From UBA5794 sp963714375 (GTDB lineage: Bacteria > Actinomycetota > Acidimicrobiia > Spongiisociales > UBA5794): a DNA stretch of 64,000 bases. A program made the translations under genes and the position numbers. Positions 1 through 7,499 of the stretch are shown piece after piece; position 1 is the stretch's first letter; each line of letters begins with the position of its first letter. Under the pieces are notes generated by a model. That model did not search any database, was not told the origin of the DNA, and worked only from the letters and a program-made list of their open reading frames with translations. The stretch spans positions 186,001 through 250,000 of the forward strand of contig CAVQOG010000008.1 of assembly GCA_963714375.1 (NCBI GenBank), in the 5' to 3' direction.

Positions 1-211
1 GGCTGCCAACAGAATTGTCGCCCGAACGAGGCTGTTCTTCCTCGCCGAGTCCCTCGGAGGCGTCGAGTCATTGATCGAGATCCCCGCAGTCATGACACAT
101 GCCTCAGTCGAGGGGACCGACCTCGAGGTCCCCGCATCCCTCGTTCGGCTCTCCGTCGGCATCGAACACGTGGACGACCTCATCTCCGACCTCGACCGCG
201 CACTTGGCTGA
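1..211 (+). CDS. C-terminal part of a cystathionine gamma-synthase/lyase-type PLP enzyme
   Basis: Reading frame 2 is open from the window edge to a TGA at 209-211 and encodes about 69 residues. It contains the conserved C-terminus of the Cys/Met-metabolism PLP family: FFLAESLGGVESLIE, then P..MTHAS, then a closing LVRLSVGIEHVDDLISDL helix. These are the hallmarks of the C-terminal domain of cystathionine gamma-synthase, gamma-lyase and methionine gamma-lyase, which act in transsulfuration or methionine metabolism in the cytosol. The PLP lysine and the N-terminal domain lie outside the window, so the exact reaction cannot be decided. The stop overlaps the proposed TTG start of rsgA by 8 nt, which suggests translational coupling. 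Confidence 0.88.
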   Translation, partial: AANRIVARTRLFFLAESLGGVESLIEIPAVMTHASVEGTDLEVPASLVRLSVGIEHVDDLISDLDRALG

Positions 212-1226
212 ACGCACGGACCCAAGCGGCCTCGCAACCCTCGGTTGGGGCGACGATTGGAGTACCAAGCTCGCTGCGTCAGCATTTGAGGGGGCACCGG
301 CACGCGTGGTGCGACACGACGGTGTCAAGGTGATGGTGTCTGATGGCGAGTCTGTGTTCCACGCCACGTTCCCACGCTCCATGCAGCTCGCTGTTGGTGA
401 CTGGGTCCAAGTCAAGAATGAGACAATCTCAGGGCTCCTCGAACGGACAAGCCAGCTCGAGCGCGACAGCGCCGAATCTGGACCCCAGATCATGGCCGCG
501 AATGTTGACCTCGTGCTGGTTGTGTTCGGCGCTGACCGCCCATTGAAACAGAACAAGGTGTTGCGATTTGTCGCGTTCGCGTGGGACATCGGCGCACGGC
601 CAGTCGTCGTGGTATCCAAGATCGACTTGCACGACGACTCGGCTCGGCTCGTATCTGAAATCCAATCATGGGTTGGCGATGTCGAGGTGATCGAAACATC
701 GATCGAGGACGGCCTTGGTGTGGACACCCTCTTTGCCCTGCTTTCTGGTCGAACCGGAACCCTCATCGGAGAGTCGGGAGCTGGCAAATCGTCGCTTGTG
801 AACGCACTGATGGAGGATGAGGTTGCCTGGATCGGCGACGTGCGCGAACGCGACGCGAAGGGTCGTCACACCACAACGCATCGTGAACTTCACCTTCTGC
901 CGGGCGGTGGGATGATCATCGACAATCCCGGAATTCGATCACTGGGGTTGTCGAGTGAAGGCGAAGGCGTTGAAGAGTTGTTCGCGGACATTGAGGACCT
1001 TGCGTTCTCGTGTCGGTTCCGAGACTGTGCGCATCGCACCGAGCCTGGCTGTGCCGTGCTGGCAGCCATCAAGAATGGCGAGCTTGCTCGCGACCGCTGG
1101 AACGCGTATTGCCGCTTCATCGATGAACAGACAGAATCCTCGGCACGAGCCCAGTCAAAGCAGCGACTCAAGAACGCCCGAAAGGAAGCTTCTGCAGCTC
1201 AAAAGGCACGCGACCGTGACGCATGA
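204..1226 (+). CDS. rsgA: Small ribosomal subunit biogenesis GTPase RsgA
   Basis: RsgA (YjeQ/EngC) is a circularly permuted GTPase that acts in late 30S maturation. In order the protein shows an OB-fold-like N-terminal region, the G4 motif SKID near residues 138-141, the P-loop GESGAGKSS near 189-196, a THRE-type switch, G3 as DNPGIR near 240, and a C-terminal zinc motif with Cys270, Cys275, His277 and Cys283. The open frame extends upstream to 99, but that stretch lies over the end of the preceding gene in another frame and has no family similarity. The TTG at 204 overlapping the upstream TGA is therefore preferred, giving about 340 residues, a normal length for the family. Function is near certain; the start is less sure. 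Confidence 0.95.
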   Translation: MAERTDPSGLATLGWGDDWSTKLAASAFEGAPARVVRHDGVKVMVSDGESVFHATFPRSMQLAVGDWVQVKNETISGLLERTSQLERDSAESGPQIMAANVDLVLVVFGADRPLKQNKVLRFVAFAWDIGARPVVVVSKIDLHDDSARLVSEIQSWVGDVEVIETSIEDGLGVDTLFALLSGRTGTLIGESGAGKSSLVNALMEDEVAWIGDVRERDAKGRHTTTHRELHLLPGGGMIIDNPGIRSLGLSSEGEGVEELFADIEDLAFSCRFRDCAHRTEPGCAVLAAIKNGELARDRWNAYCRFIDEQTESSARAQSKQRLKNARKEASAAQKARDRDA

Positions 1227-1256
1227 CTCATGTATGCCGTCTGGCAATTGGTGTTG

Positions 1257-1853
1257 CTATCTGCGTTTCAGGACGAAGTAGTCGTCGAGGAGCAGGTTGT
1301 GCCAGACCATGACATCATCGTTCCAGGCAACAACGTCGAATCCCTTGGCTGGCTCTGGGAGAGCAATCAGTGTTCCCTCGAGCACCAACCGGGCAGAGTT
1401 CTCCGCCTTATCGGTGACACCGGGGACGTCCTGGCAATAGAACATCCTGTCGTCGGTGAACACGTAGCGAAGATCCTTGGTGGTCTCGGAGTATGACGTT
1501 CCGTCGCCGAAGTGCGTGAGCTGCCACGAACCGATCAGAACGGTCGCAAGGTCATCACCTTCGCTTGTCGGGAGCTCTCCGGTAGCACCAGCTGAGATTC
1601 GCGCGACCTCCCAGTCGCAGCCGTCAAGGACTGCGATCGCTTCCGTGGTGGTTGTGGTCACCGCGGGGCCTTCGGTCGTACTTGTGGTTGTTTCGGCAGC
1701 ATCAACCGTGGTTTCGGTTTCTGCAACGGTCGTGTCCGTGGATTGTGCAACGGTTGTGTCCGTGGCTGCGTCCGAACTCGCACCACCACATGCCGCGATC
1801 GTGACGGATCCGACGACGAACAACGAAAGAAGGACGCGACTGCTACGACTCAT
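1257..1853 (-). CDS. Secreted lipoprotein of unknown function
   Basis: The 198-residue product starts with a basic n-region, a hydrophobic segment and a lipobox ending TIAAC near residue 21, so it should be lipidated and anchored outside the membrane. A low-complexity Thr/Glu/Ala linker spans roughly residues 24-75. The rest is a small soluble domain with two cysteines (GCDWE and FYCQD) and Trp/Asp-rich segments. I do not recognise the domain. The gene is convergent with rsgA. An AGGGGA ribosome-binding site lies about 6 nt before the ATG, and a TAGCGT -10-like box lies about 40 nt upstream. Confidence 0.8.
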   Translation of the reverse strand: MSRSSRVLLSLFVVGSVTIAACGGASSDAATDTTVAQSTDTTVAETETTVDAAETTTSTTEGPAVTTTTTEAIAVLDGCDWEVARISAGATGELPTSEGDDLATVLIGSWQLTHFGDGTSYSETTKDLRYVFTDDRMFYCQDVPGVTDKAENSARLVLEGTLIALPEPAKGFDVVAWNDDVMVWHNLLLDDYFVLKRR

Positions 1854-1889
1854 TGTGTATCCCCTGTGGTTTCCCTACCTGGCTGTGCG

Positions 1890-2095
1890 GACGCTAGTGG
1901 TCTGTCGCCCATACCGGGATGGCGCGATAGATGGTGCCGAGCGGCCCGTGACCCGCTGGAAGACGGGGCTCGCGGGCCACGGAGGCGCAGACGGCTCGCA
2001 CGCCCCCCTCGCTCGTCTGCGACAGCAGACGCCCCGTCCCCCCCCGAAGGGAGGACGCTCCCAACGCTTGACGGGGAACGTTCAACGAGGAACCC
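1890..2095 (-). other. GC-rich region with stacked hairpins between cbiO and the lipoprotein gene
   Basis: This stretch of about 205 nt follows the cbiO stop and precedes the lipoprotein gene. It contains a perfect 7-bp hairpin with a 4-nt loop at 2013-2030 (CGTCTGC and its complement), a strong C/G-run hairpin around 2035-2058, and further complementary GC-rich segments near 1940-1980. No T-run follows and no known riboswitch or ncRNA consensus was recognised. It could terminate the cbi operon or be a structured leader. Open frames across it look non-coding. Confidence 0.45.
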
Positions 2096-2096
2096 T

Positions 2097-2828
2097 CTAG
2101 ATCCTCACACCCTTCGGCAGTGCAAGCCTGTGCTTGGCCAGGAGGGCGTCGTCTCGGAGGATTGTCGTGATGTCGTCGTCTGCCACAACCCGCCCTTCGT
2201 TGAGGATCACGGCTCGCTCGCAGACTTCGTTTGCGTAGAGCAGGTCGTGGGTGACGATCAGCTGTGTGATGTCGAGGTCGTCGAGGAGCGCTGTGAGCTC
2301 CGAGCGCGATGCAGGGTCGAGATTTGCGGTCGGTTCATCGAGGACGATGATGTCTGGCTCCATTGCAAGGACGCCGGCGATGGCAACCCGTCGTTTTTGT
2401 CCGAACGAGAGGTGGTTCGGCGGACGGTCGGAAAGATCAGCGACCCCTACCGCTTCAAGGGCTGCGTTCACCCTTGTCTCGAGTTCGGCGCCTTCGAGGC
2501 CGAGGTTGCGCGGCCCGAACTCGACATCCTTGCGCACCGTTGTCATGAAGAGTTGATCGTCGGGATCTTGGAACACGACACCGACCCGGCGCCGAATATC
2601 CATCACAGAAGAGTTGTCGAGAAGCACACCGGACACGGAAACCGAGCCCGTCTGGGGCATGTGGATTCCGTTCATGTGGAGAATGAGCGTCGTCTTCCCT
2701 GCGCCGTTGGGTCCAAGAAGCGCGAGACGCTCGCCGGGATGGATGTGGAGCGAGACCGCTTCAAGGGCAGCCGTCCCGTCGGGATACCGATAGGAGAGGT
2801 TGTCAACCGAGATCACAGGTGTACTCAT
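2097..2828 (-). CDS. cbiO: Energy-coupling ATPase of a cobalt/nickel ECF transporter
   Basis: This is the ABC ATPase that powers ECF-type metal uptake on the cytosolic face. The 243-residue product has Walker A GPNGAGKTT, a Q-loop in VVFQDPDDQLF (typical of ECF A-components), signature LSFGQKRR, Walker B IIVLDEPTANLDP and the switch His in VTHD. The start MSTPVISVDNL at 2828 overlaps the cbiQ stop by ATGA; a longer upstream frame only reads cbiQ sequence in another frame. It is the last gene of cbiM-N-Q-O. Substrate is Co2+ or Ni2+; the upstream Nur-like operator favours nickel. Confidence 0.93.
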   Translation of the reverse strand: MSTPVISVDNLSYRYPDGTAALEAVSLHIHPGERLALLGPNGAGKTTLILHMNGIHMPQTGSVSVSGVLLDNSSVMDIRRRVGVVFQDPDDQLFMTTVRKDVEFGPRNLGLEGAELETRVNAALEAVGVADLSDRPPNHLSFGQKRRVAIAGVLAMEPDIIVLDEPTANLDPASRSELTALLDDLDITQLIVTHDLLYANEVCERAVILNEGRVVADDDITTILRDDALLAKHRLALPKGVRI

Positions 2829-3589
2829 GTCGTGAACACCGCCATTGTGGCGACCGCCCACACCGAGGCGATGACCGCACCGCCGATCATCCACTCGGAA
2901 ACTGGAGTTGCAGGAATGGCCGATGCTGGCATCGATCCGGTGTATCCGCGAGAGCGCATCGCGAGGTACACGCGTTCGCCCCGTTCGTAGGTGCGCACGA
3001 ACATGACCCCAAGGGTCCGCGCCATCGGCCCGATCTGGGCGATCCAGCGGGCGTCGTGGGCGCGAGACGCCATTGCAGTCCGCATTCTTGACCAGTCCGA
3101 GACAATCACGTCGATGTAGCGAACCATGAATCCCGCGATTGCCGTGACGATGGACGGCATCTTGAGCCCGTCGAGGCCAGCGAGGATCTCAGGCACCTCG
3201 GTGGTTGCACTCAGGATGACCGCAATCGACAGTCCAAGGGTCGCTTTTGCGAGAATGTTCCAGGCGTCCCACAACCCTGCCTGTGAAAGGGAAAGTCCCA
3301 ACACTTCGACGGTCGGTCCTCCACCGAGGATCGGTAGGAGTAGCGCAACCAGCAGGAAGGGAACCTCGATGATCATGCGGCGCGCCGCGAAATGCGGCGG
3401 GATGCGAGCGACTGCAGCAAGCATCACCACCGCGACCAAGTACAGGCCGAAGGCCCAGAACGCCTCTCTTGGCGTGACAACGATGCCAATAACGATCAGG
3501 AAGGCTCCGACGATCTTGACCTGTGGTGCCACCCGATGCAGGACGGAATGGCCGTGGAGATAGAGGGCATGGACGTGGCCATCGGCCAT
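2825..3589 (-). CDS. cbiQ: Transmembrane T-component of a cobalt/nickel ECF transporter
   Basis: A 254-residue polytopic membrane protein of the CbiQ/EcfT family. After a short amphipathic start (MADGHVHALYLHGHS) there are about five or six hydrophobic segments. The two coupling motifs that dock on the ATPase are present in degenerate form, SRAHDARW and SRGYTGSM near the C-terminus; the family consensus is A-R-G. The ATG at 3589 follows the cbiN stop by one base. The preceding open frame of 84 residues overlaps cbiN out of frame and is not coding. Its role is to couple ATP hydrolysis by CbiO to metal passage through CbiM and CbiN. Confidence 0.92.
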   Translation of the reverse strand: MADGHVHALYLHGHSVLHRVAPQVKIVGAFLIVIGIVVTPREAFWAFGLYLVAVVMLAAVARIPPHFAARRMIIEVPFLLVALLLPILGGGPTVEVLGLSLSQAGLWDAWNILAKATLGLSIAVILSATTEVPEILAGLDGLKMPSIVTAIAGFMVRYIDVIVSDWSRMRTAMASRAHDARWIAQIGPMARTLGVMFVRTYERGERVYLAMRSRGYTGSMPASAIPATPVSEWMIGGAVIASVWAVATMAVFTT

Positions 3590-3590
3590 G

Positions 3591-3893
3591 TCAGTCCGCG
3601 CCAGTCGAGTGATCGGAGTCGGATCTGCCCAAGATCTTGAACAACCCGTATCCAAGGCCGAGCGTGATGACGATTCCCACACCGGCTGCGATCGCTCGCG
3701 ACGTTCCCTCTTCCCCATAGTCGGCGAACGGTGAGTCGCCAAGTGAATGATCCTGCGCAGCGCCGGCAAACCCCTCCGCTTCTGCGACGAACTCGAGACC
3801 ATCGGGTTCGGATGATGCGAACTGGCTGAGACCGAGACCAATTACAGCGATCATCACCGCGACGGAGACGGCAAGGAGGAGGTTGCGGTTCAT
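3591..3893 (-). CDS. cbiN: CbiN/PDGLE-domain auxiliary subunit of the metal ECF transporter
   Basis: This 100-residue protein has an N-terminal transmembrane helix, an extracytoplasmic segment carrying SSEPDGLEFVAE (the PDGLE signature), an acidic middle, and a second transmembrane helix near residues 68-88. CbiN-type subunits associate with CbiM and are needed for Co2+ uptake by CbiMNQO systems. Length and topology match the family. The ATG at 3893 overlaps the cbiM stop by 4 nt. Whether the complex carries cobalt or nickel cannot be decided from this subunit. Confidence 0.9.
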   Translation of the reverse strand: MNRNLLLAVSVAVMIAVIGLGLSQFASSEPDGLEFVAEAEGFAGAAQDHSLGDSPFADYGEEGTSRAIAAGVGIVITLGLGYGLFKILGRSDSDHSTGAD

Positions 3894-4570
3894 GCGACGA
3901 GGTTCTCCGTCCGCTGACCGCTATATGTCGGCGCTCCGTAGACGAGATCGGGACGAGATCGAACCACCGCACCAATCACGGCTGCAGTGATGATGCCTTC
4001 CCCCACTCCGATGAGCACGTGGGTGCCGATGAGTGCCCACAACACCGATGTGAGAGAGACCGATGTTGTTGTTCCGGCAAGTGCGAACTCTGCGGCGAAG
4101 CCCGCCGCGGCAAGTGGCACAGAGATCGCCGCAGCGAGTCCAGACACGATGACCACTGATCGCGGAGAACGATTCGAGAAACGAAGCATGACGCGATACA
4201 GCCAGTAGCCACCGACGGCTGCGATTCCGCCAAGGTTGATGATGTTGAGCCCCAGAGCGGAGAGACCCCCGTCGGCGAACACAAGTGCCTGCACGCCAAG
4301 CACGATCGCCATGATGAGATAGCCAGCCGAGGGTCCGACCAGCACGGCAGCGAGTACCCCTCCGATGAGATGGCCACTCATGCCGGGGAGAACCGGGAAG
4401 TTGACCATCTGGGCGGCGAACACGAACGCGGCGCTCAACGCGGCGAGAGGAACAAGACGATCAGTGAGGTATGTCCTTGCCTGCCGAAGGGCGAAGGCGA
4501 ATCCTCCCGCAGCTCCGACACCAGCAATGGCGGAAGCACCCGGTCCAATGAATCCGTCTGGAATGTGCAC
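3890..4570 (-). CDS. cbiM: Metal-binding S-component CbiM/NikM of the ECF transporter
   Basis: The 226-residue membrane protein begins MHIPDGF. That is the defining N-terminus of CbiM/NikM: the amino group and His2 ligate Co2+ or Ni2+, so the start is secure. Further family landmarks are NFPVLPGMSGHLIGG (with a conserved His) and a late GVGEGIITA motif. About seven hydrophobic helices are visible. It heads a tightly packed operon cbiM-N-Q-O with overlapping start and stop codons. A TATAGT -10 box overlapping the fur stop and a Nur-like inverted repeat lie 8-38 nt upstream, so metal repression is likely. Confidence 0.94.
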   Translation of the reverse strand: MHIPDGFIGPGASAIAGVGAAGGFAFALRQARTYLTDRLVPLAALSAAFVFAAQMVNFPVLPGMSGHLIGGVLAAVLVGPSAGYLIMAIVLGVQALVFADGGLSALGLNIINLGGIAAVGGYWLYRVMLRFSNRSPRSVVIVSGLAAAISVPLAAAGFAAEFALAGTTTSVSLTSVLWALIGTHVLIGVGEGIITAAVIGAVVRSRPDLVYGAPTYSGQRTENLVA

Positions 4571-4577
4571 TGTGGTC

Positions 4578-4602
4578 CTTATTGCAAGCCGTTCGCAATA
4601 AG
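4578..4602 (-). promoter_or_regulatory. Nur/Fur-type operator upstream of cbiM
   Basis: An inverted repeat with 8-nt arms CTTATTGC and GCAATAAG and a 9-nt spacer. Read as half-sites it is TTGCAA-N5-TCGCAA, one mismatch from the published Nur box TTGCAA-N5-TTGCAA of Streptomyces. It lies just downstream of the -10 box, across the expected transcription start, a position suited to repression by the adjacent Fur-family protein. Confidence 0.75.
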
Positions 4603-4631
4603 ACTATACCGTTGTGGACTCCTTCGCACAA
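4603..4631 (-). promoter_or_regulatory. Promoter of the cbiMNQO operon
   Basis: On the minus strand a TTGTGC -35-like hexamer is followed after 17 nt by a TATAGT -10 box at 4608-4603. The -10 overlaps the stop codon of the upstream fur-family gene and abuts the operator. Confidence 0.6.
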
Positions 4632-5050
4632 TCTGCGCAAAGGCCAGACAGGGCAAAGTGCTCAACCTGAGGCACAAAGCCGGTTCTTTCGGTGATGGTG
4701 TCGATGAATGAGCGAATATCTCGGGTCGGTATCGAGGCTGTCGAGCCACACGAGGAACACACGAGATGCTGGTGGTCGGCCTCGTATGCGAGGTGATACA
4801 CGGTCGGTCCATGCCCGATATGGCCGTGCTTGATTGCTCCCGCTTGCTGGAGAACGTCGAGCGTGCGGTAGACGGTGGCGATGTCAACGTCTACACCACT
4901 CTGGGCGCATACTGCCTCGTGGATTGTCACCGCTGTGAGATGCTCGCTGTGGCGGTCAGCGATGACTGCGCACACCAAACGGCGCGGTTTGGTGATCCTG
5001 AGACCTTCCTTGCGGAGAATGTCGGTCAGGTCGTCAGAGGCGATGTGCAC
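4604..5050 (-). CDS. Fur-family metal-responsive repressor, probably Nur/Zur type
   Basis: The 148-residue product has the Fur architecture: an N-terminal winged helix (LRITKPRR, then DIATVYRTLDVLQQAGAI as recognition helix region) and a C-terminal dimerisation domain with the metal-binding segment DHQHLVCSSCG and a second CxxC near the end (CADC). The GTG at 5050 is preferred because GGGAGG lies about 7 nt upstream and because a longer frame would run 55 nt into the neighbouring gene. It precedes the cbiMNQO operon in the same direction, and a Nur-like box lies between them, so nickel or cobalt uptake control is likely. Zur or Fur function is not excluded. Confidence 0.88.
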   Translation of the reverse strand: MHIASDDLTDILRKEGLRITKPRRLVCAVIADRHSEHLTAVTIHEAVCAQSGVDVDIATVYRTLDVLQQAGAIKHGHIGHGPTVYHLAYEADHQHLVCSSCGSTASIPTRDIRSFIDTITERTGFVPQVEHFALSGLCADCAKESTTV

Positions 5051-5075
5051 GCGGGACCTCCCGGCTAGCGGTCGG

Positions 5076-5462
5076 TCAGCCCCAGATACCGACGTTGTCG
5101 ATCGTGATCTCATAGTTGACGCGCACTTCACCAGGCTTGCCGTCGTAGTCGGGTTTTCCGAGGTACTTATCGCTCAAAGAGTTGATGAGCCACTTGCCGT
5201 CTTCAGCCGTCTTGGTAACGGTGCCCTGGAGCGTGAAATTCTTGTATGGCTTTGAAGGGGGAGAGAACGACAACGCGACCCGCGGGTCGTTGGCGATGTT
5301 GCGTGGTTTGACTCGACCGGTCGCAGTCGAGAAGAGCACTTTGTCTCCGTCGCGTGTGATCCATACGGTGGAAACCTGCGGTGAACCATCCGGATTGATC
5401 GTTGCAAGGTGTACGAACACCTTCTCGTCAAGGGCGTCGCGTATCTCTTGTGGCAGTTCCAT
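5076..5462 (-). CDS. PPOX-class F420-dependent oxidoreductase
   Basis: A 128-residue split-barrel flavin/deazaflavin reductase-like protein. It shows VFVHLATINPDGSPQVSTVW at the N-terminus, then DGDKVLFSTATGRVKPRNIANDPRVALSF, the typical order of the Rv1155-like PPOX family whose members bind F420 (some bind FMN or biliverdin). The substrate is not predictable. The ATG has an AAGGAG site about 9 nt upstream and so belongs to a leadered transcript. The gene precedes the Fur-family gene with a 25-nt gap and may share its transcript. Confidence 0.88.
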   Translation of the reverse strand: MELPQEIRDALDEKVFVHLATINPDGSPQVSTVWITRDGDKVLFSTATGRVKPRNIANDPRVALSFSPPSKPYKNFTLQGTVTKTAEDGKWLINSLSDKYLGKPDYDGKPGEVRVNYEITIDNVGIWG

Positions 5463-5529
5463 TGGTGTGATCTCCTTGGATGCTCGGCTTCACGGCAGGG
5501 TACAGGGATCATGACATCGCAGCAGCGCC

Positions 5530-5535
5530 TAAGGT
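5530..5535 (+). promoter_or_regulatory. Leaderless -10 box for the SDR gene
   Basis: TAAGGT ends 6 nt before the ATG at 5542, no ribosome-binding site follows, so the transcript should start at or next to the start codon. Confidence 0.6.
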
Positions 5536-5541
5536 CGCGCG

Positions 5542-6312
5542 ATGGAAATGGGTCTAGCTCAAAAGTGTGTTCTGGTAACCGGTGGTGCTGGTGGGATCGG
5601 CGAGGCGATTTGTCGAGCATTCGCAGATGAGGGTGCCTTGGTCGCCGTTCACTACCTCTCGAGCGAGGACACTGCTCATCGGCTCGCATCAGACATCGGC
5701 GGGATCGCGGTCCGAGGCGACCTCACCATTCCATCCGACGTGGATGCGGTGTTCGACTTCGTCCTCGAATCGTTCGGCAGCCTCGACATCTGCATTGCGA
5801 ATGCCGGTCAGTATCCCGGGGCAGACCTCCCGATTTGGGAGATATCACCGCAGAGACTTCGACAGACGATTGATGCAAACTTCACGACAACGTTTCTCAC
5901 CGCACGCAGATTTCTCTCCCACACAACGTCGACGAAGTCGGGGGCCCTTGTCATGCTCGGGTCGACAGCCGGGCAGTTCGGCGAGGCTGGAAGCTCGGAC
6001 TATGCAGCAGCCAAGGGTGCCATCAACAGCGGGCTGCTCCTCTCGCTCAAGAACGAGGCAGCGCGGATCGGTGATGGCGTACGTGTCAACGTTGTTGCCC
6101 CTGGCTGGACGGTTACACCCAAGCGGGCGTCGGAAGGGATCGCCCCCGGTCTCGTCGCAAAGGCGACTTCGACGATGGCTCGAAAGCAGTTGGCTACGCC
6201 GCAAGATGTTGCACACCAGGTTGTCCTTCTGGCATCGGACGTTGCATCACCGCACCAGACGGGTCAGGTGGTGACCGTGGCAGGTGGCATGGAAGGCAGA
6301 CAGGTTCCATGA
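5542..6312 (+). CDS. Short-chain dehydrogenase/reductase
   Basis: A 256-residue classical SDR (FabG-like). The NAD(P)-binding TGGAGGIG is at residues 13-20, NAG at 87-89, the catalytic Ser141 in GSTAG, and Tyr154-x3-Lys158 in YAAAK. The C-terminal PGWTVTP loop and the final VAGG segment are standard. The substrate cannot be deduced. The ATG at 5542 is supported by the leaderless -10 box. The stop overlaps the start of the following PLP enzyme by ATGA, so the two are co-translated and may act in one pathway. Confidence 0.93.
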   Translation: MEMGLAQKCVLVTGGAGGIGEAICRAFADEGALVAVHYLSSEDTAHRLASDIGGIAVRGDLTIPSDVDAVFDFVLESFGSLDICIANAGQYPGADLPIWEISPQRLRQTIDANFTTTFLTARRFLSHTTSTKSGALVMLGSTAGQFGEAGSSDYAAAKGAINSGLLLSLKNEAARIGDGVRVNVVAPGWTVTPKRASEGIAPGLVAKATSTMARKQLATPQDVAHQVVLLASDVASPHQTGQVVTVAGGMEGRQVP

Positions 6313-7499
6313 TCAACGTCAATGCACTTCGGGCGGACACACCCGGAGTGGAGCATGTCATCCATCTCAACAATGCTGGCGGCGCGTTGATGCCGTCTCC
6401 CGTCATCGAGGCGATTCACGAGTATCTCGACCTTGAGATTCTCGCGGGTGCCTATGAAGCTTTCGAATCCAGGGTGGATGCAGCGGAGGCCGTCTACGGA
6501 TCCATCGCAGCAGTGATCGGTGCTGATTCCTCGGAGATTGCAATCATGGACTCAGCGACCAGGGCATGGGACATGGTCGTGTATTCGCTGCCGCATAAGG
6601 CGGGTGACCGAATCCTCACAACGACCACGGAGTACGGCTCCAATTGGGCGGCATACCTTCAGCTGGTCGACCGATTCGGCGTCGAGATTGTCACGATCCA
6701 GGATGCCCCAACGGGTGAGGTTGACCTTGACGCTCTTGCCAGCGAGATCGACGACAGAACAACGCTCGTCACCATGAACCACATGCCGACGAACGGAGGC
6801 GTGGTGAACCCGGCGGCCGATGTGGGGGCAATCGCGAAGCGAGCGGGAGTCCCGTTTCTGCTCGATGCTTGTCAAACAGTCGGTCAGCTCCCCATCGACG
6901 TTCAGGAAATCGGCTGCGACTTCCTGACCTCGACGTCGCGCAAGTTCTTGAGAGGTCCGCGAGGTCTCGGATTCGCCTATGTCAACACCACGGCGGGGAA
7001 GCTTCTCGATCCGGTTTTCATCGACAACCACTCAGCCCGCGTGACCGACACAGCGATTGAGTTTCGATCCGACGCCAGGAAGTTGGAGACGTGGGAGAAG
7101 AATTGGGCGATGATCATGGGTCTTGGGGCTGCGGCGGATTACGCGACGACGATCGGCATCGAGAACATCTGGGAGCGGATCGTGTGCCTTGCCAACGGCA
7201 TGCGACGCGGACTTTCGGCCATTGACGGCGTCGAGGTGCTTGATCGAGGAGTGGTGCAGGGTGCCATTGTCACCTTCTCCGTCGATGGGCGAAACATGAT
7301 TGAAGTCAAAGAGCTACTCCATGAGATGGGTATCAACGTGTCGTGGTCGACCATCAACTCTGCGCCGTTCGACATGCGGATGCGCGGTCTTGATTCGCTG
7401 GTTCGGGCGTCGGTTCACGCATACAACTCCGAAGACGAGATCTCAGCATTCTTGGAAGCGGTGCGTGTTATTTCCGGCGGGCGGGTCACTACGGCGTGA
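6309..7499 (+). CDS. Class V aminotransferase-fold PLP enzyme
   Basis: A 396-residue enzyme of the cysteine desulfurase-like/class V fold. N-terminal HLNNAGGALMP, the PLP-contacting FLLDACQTVGQ with Asp186, and the Schiff-base Lys212 in STSRKFLRGPRG are all present. The sequence resembles isopenicillin-N-epimerase-like and EgtE-like branches more than IscS: it lacks an obvious mobile cysteine loop before the C-terminus. The reaction is unknown. It is translationally coupled to the upstream SDR, so the pair may convert an amino-alcohol or amino-acid derivative. Its last 11 nt overlap the convergent LCP gene. Confidence 0.88.
   Translation: MINVNALRADTPGVEHVIHLNNAGGALMPSPVIEAIHEYLDLEILAGAYEAFESRVDAAEAVYGSIAAVIGADSSEIAIMDSATRAWDMVVYSLPHKAGDRILTTTTEYGSNWAAYLQLVDRFGVEIVTIQDAPTGEVDLDALASEIDDRTTLVTMNHMPTNGGVVNPAADVGAIAKRAGVPFLLDACQTVGQLPIDVQEIGCDFLTSTSRKFLRGPRGLGFAYVNTTAGKLLDPVFIDNHSARVTDTAIEFRSDARKLETWEKNWAMIMGLGAAADYATTIGIENIWERIVCLANGMRRGLSAIDGVEVLDRGVVQGAIVTFSVDGRNMIEVKELLHEMGINVSWSTINSAPFDMRMRGLDSLVRASVHAYNSEDEISAFLEAVRVISGGRVTTA

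Noticed and set aside
1477..2100. Plus-strand ORF over the lipoprotein gene
   Set aside because: It is the complement of the Thr-rich linker (Val/Ser-rich shadow) and lacks any start signal.
1743..2990. Long plus-strand frame of 415 residues
   Set aside because: It runs antisense through the lipoprotein start, the structured region and cbiO; composition is Arg/Cys-rich and no family is recognisable.
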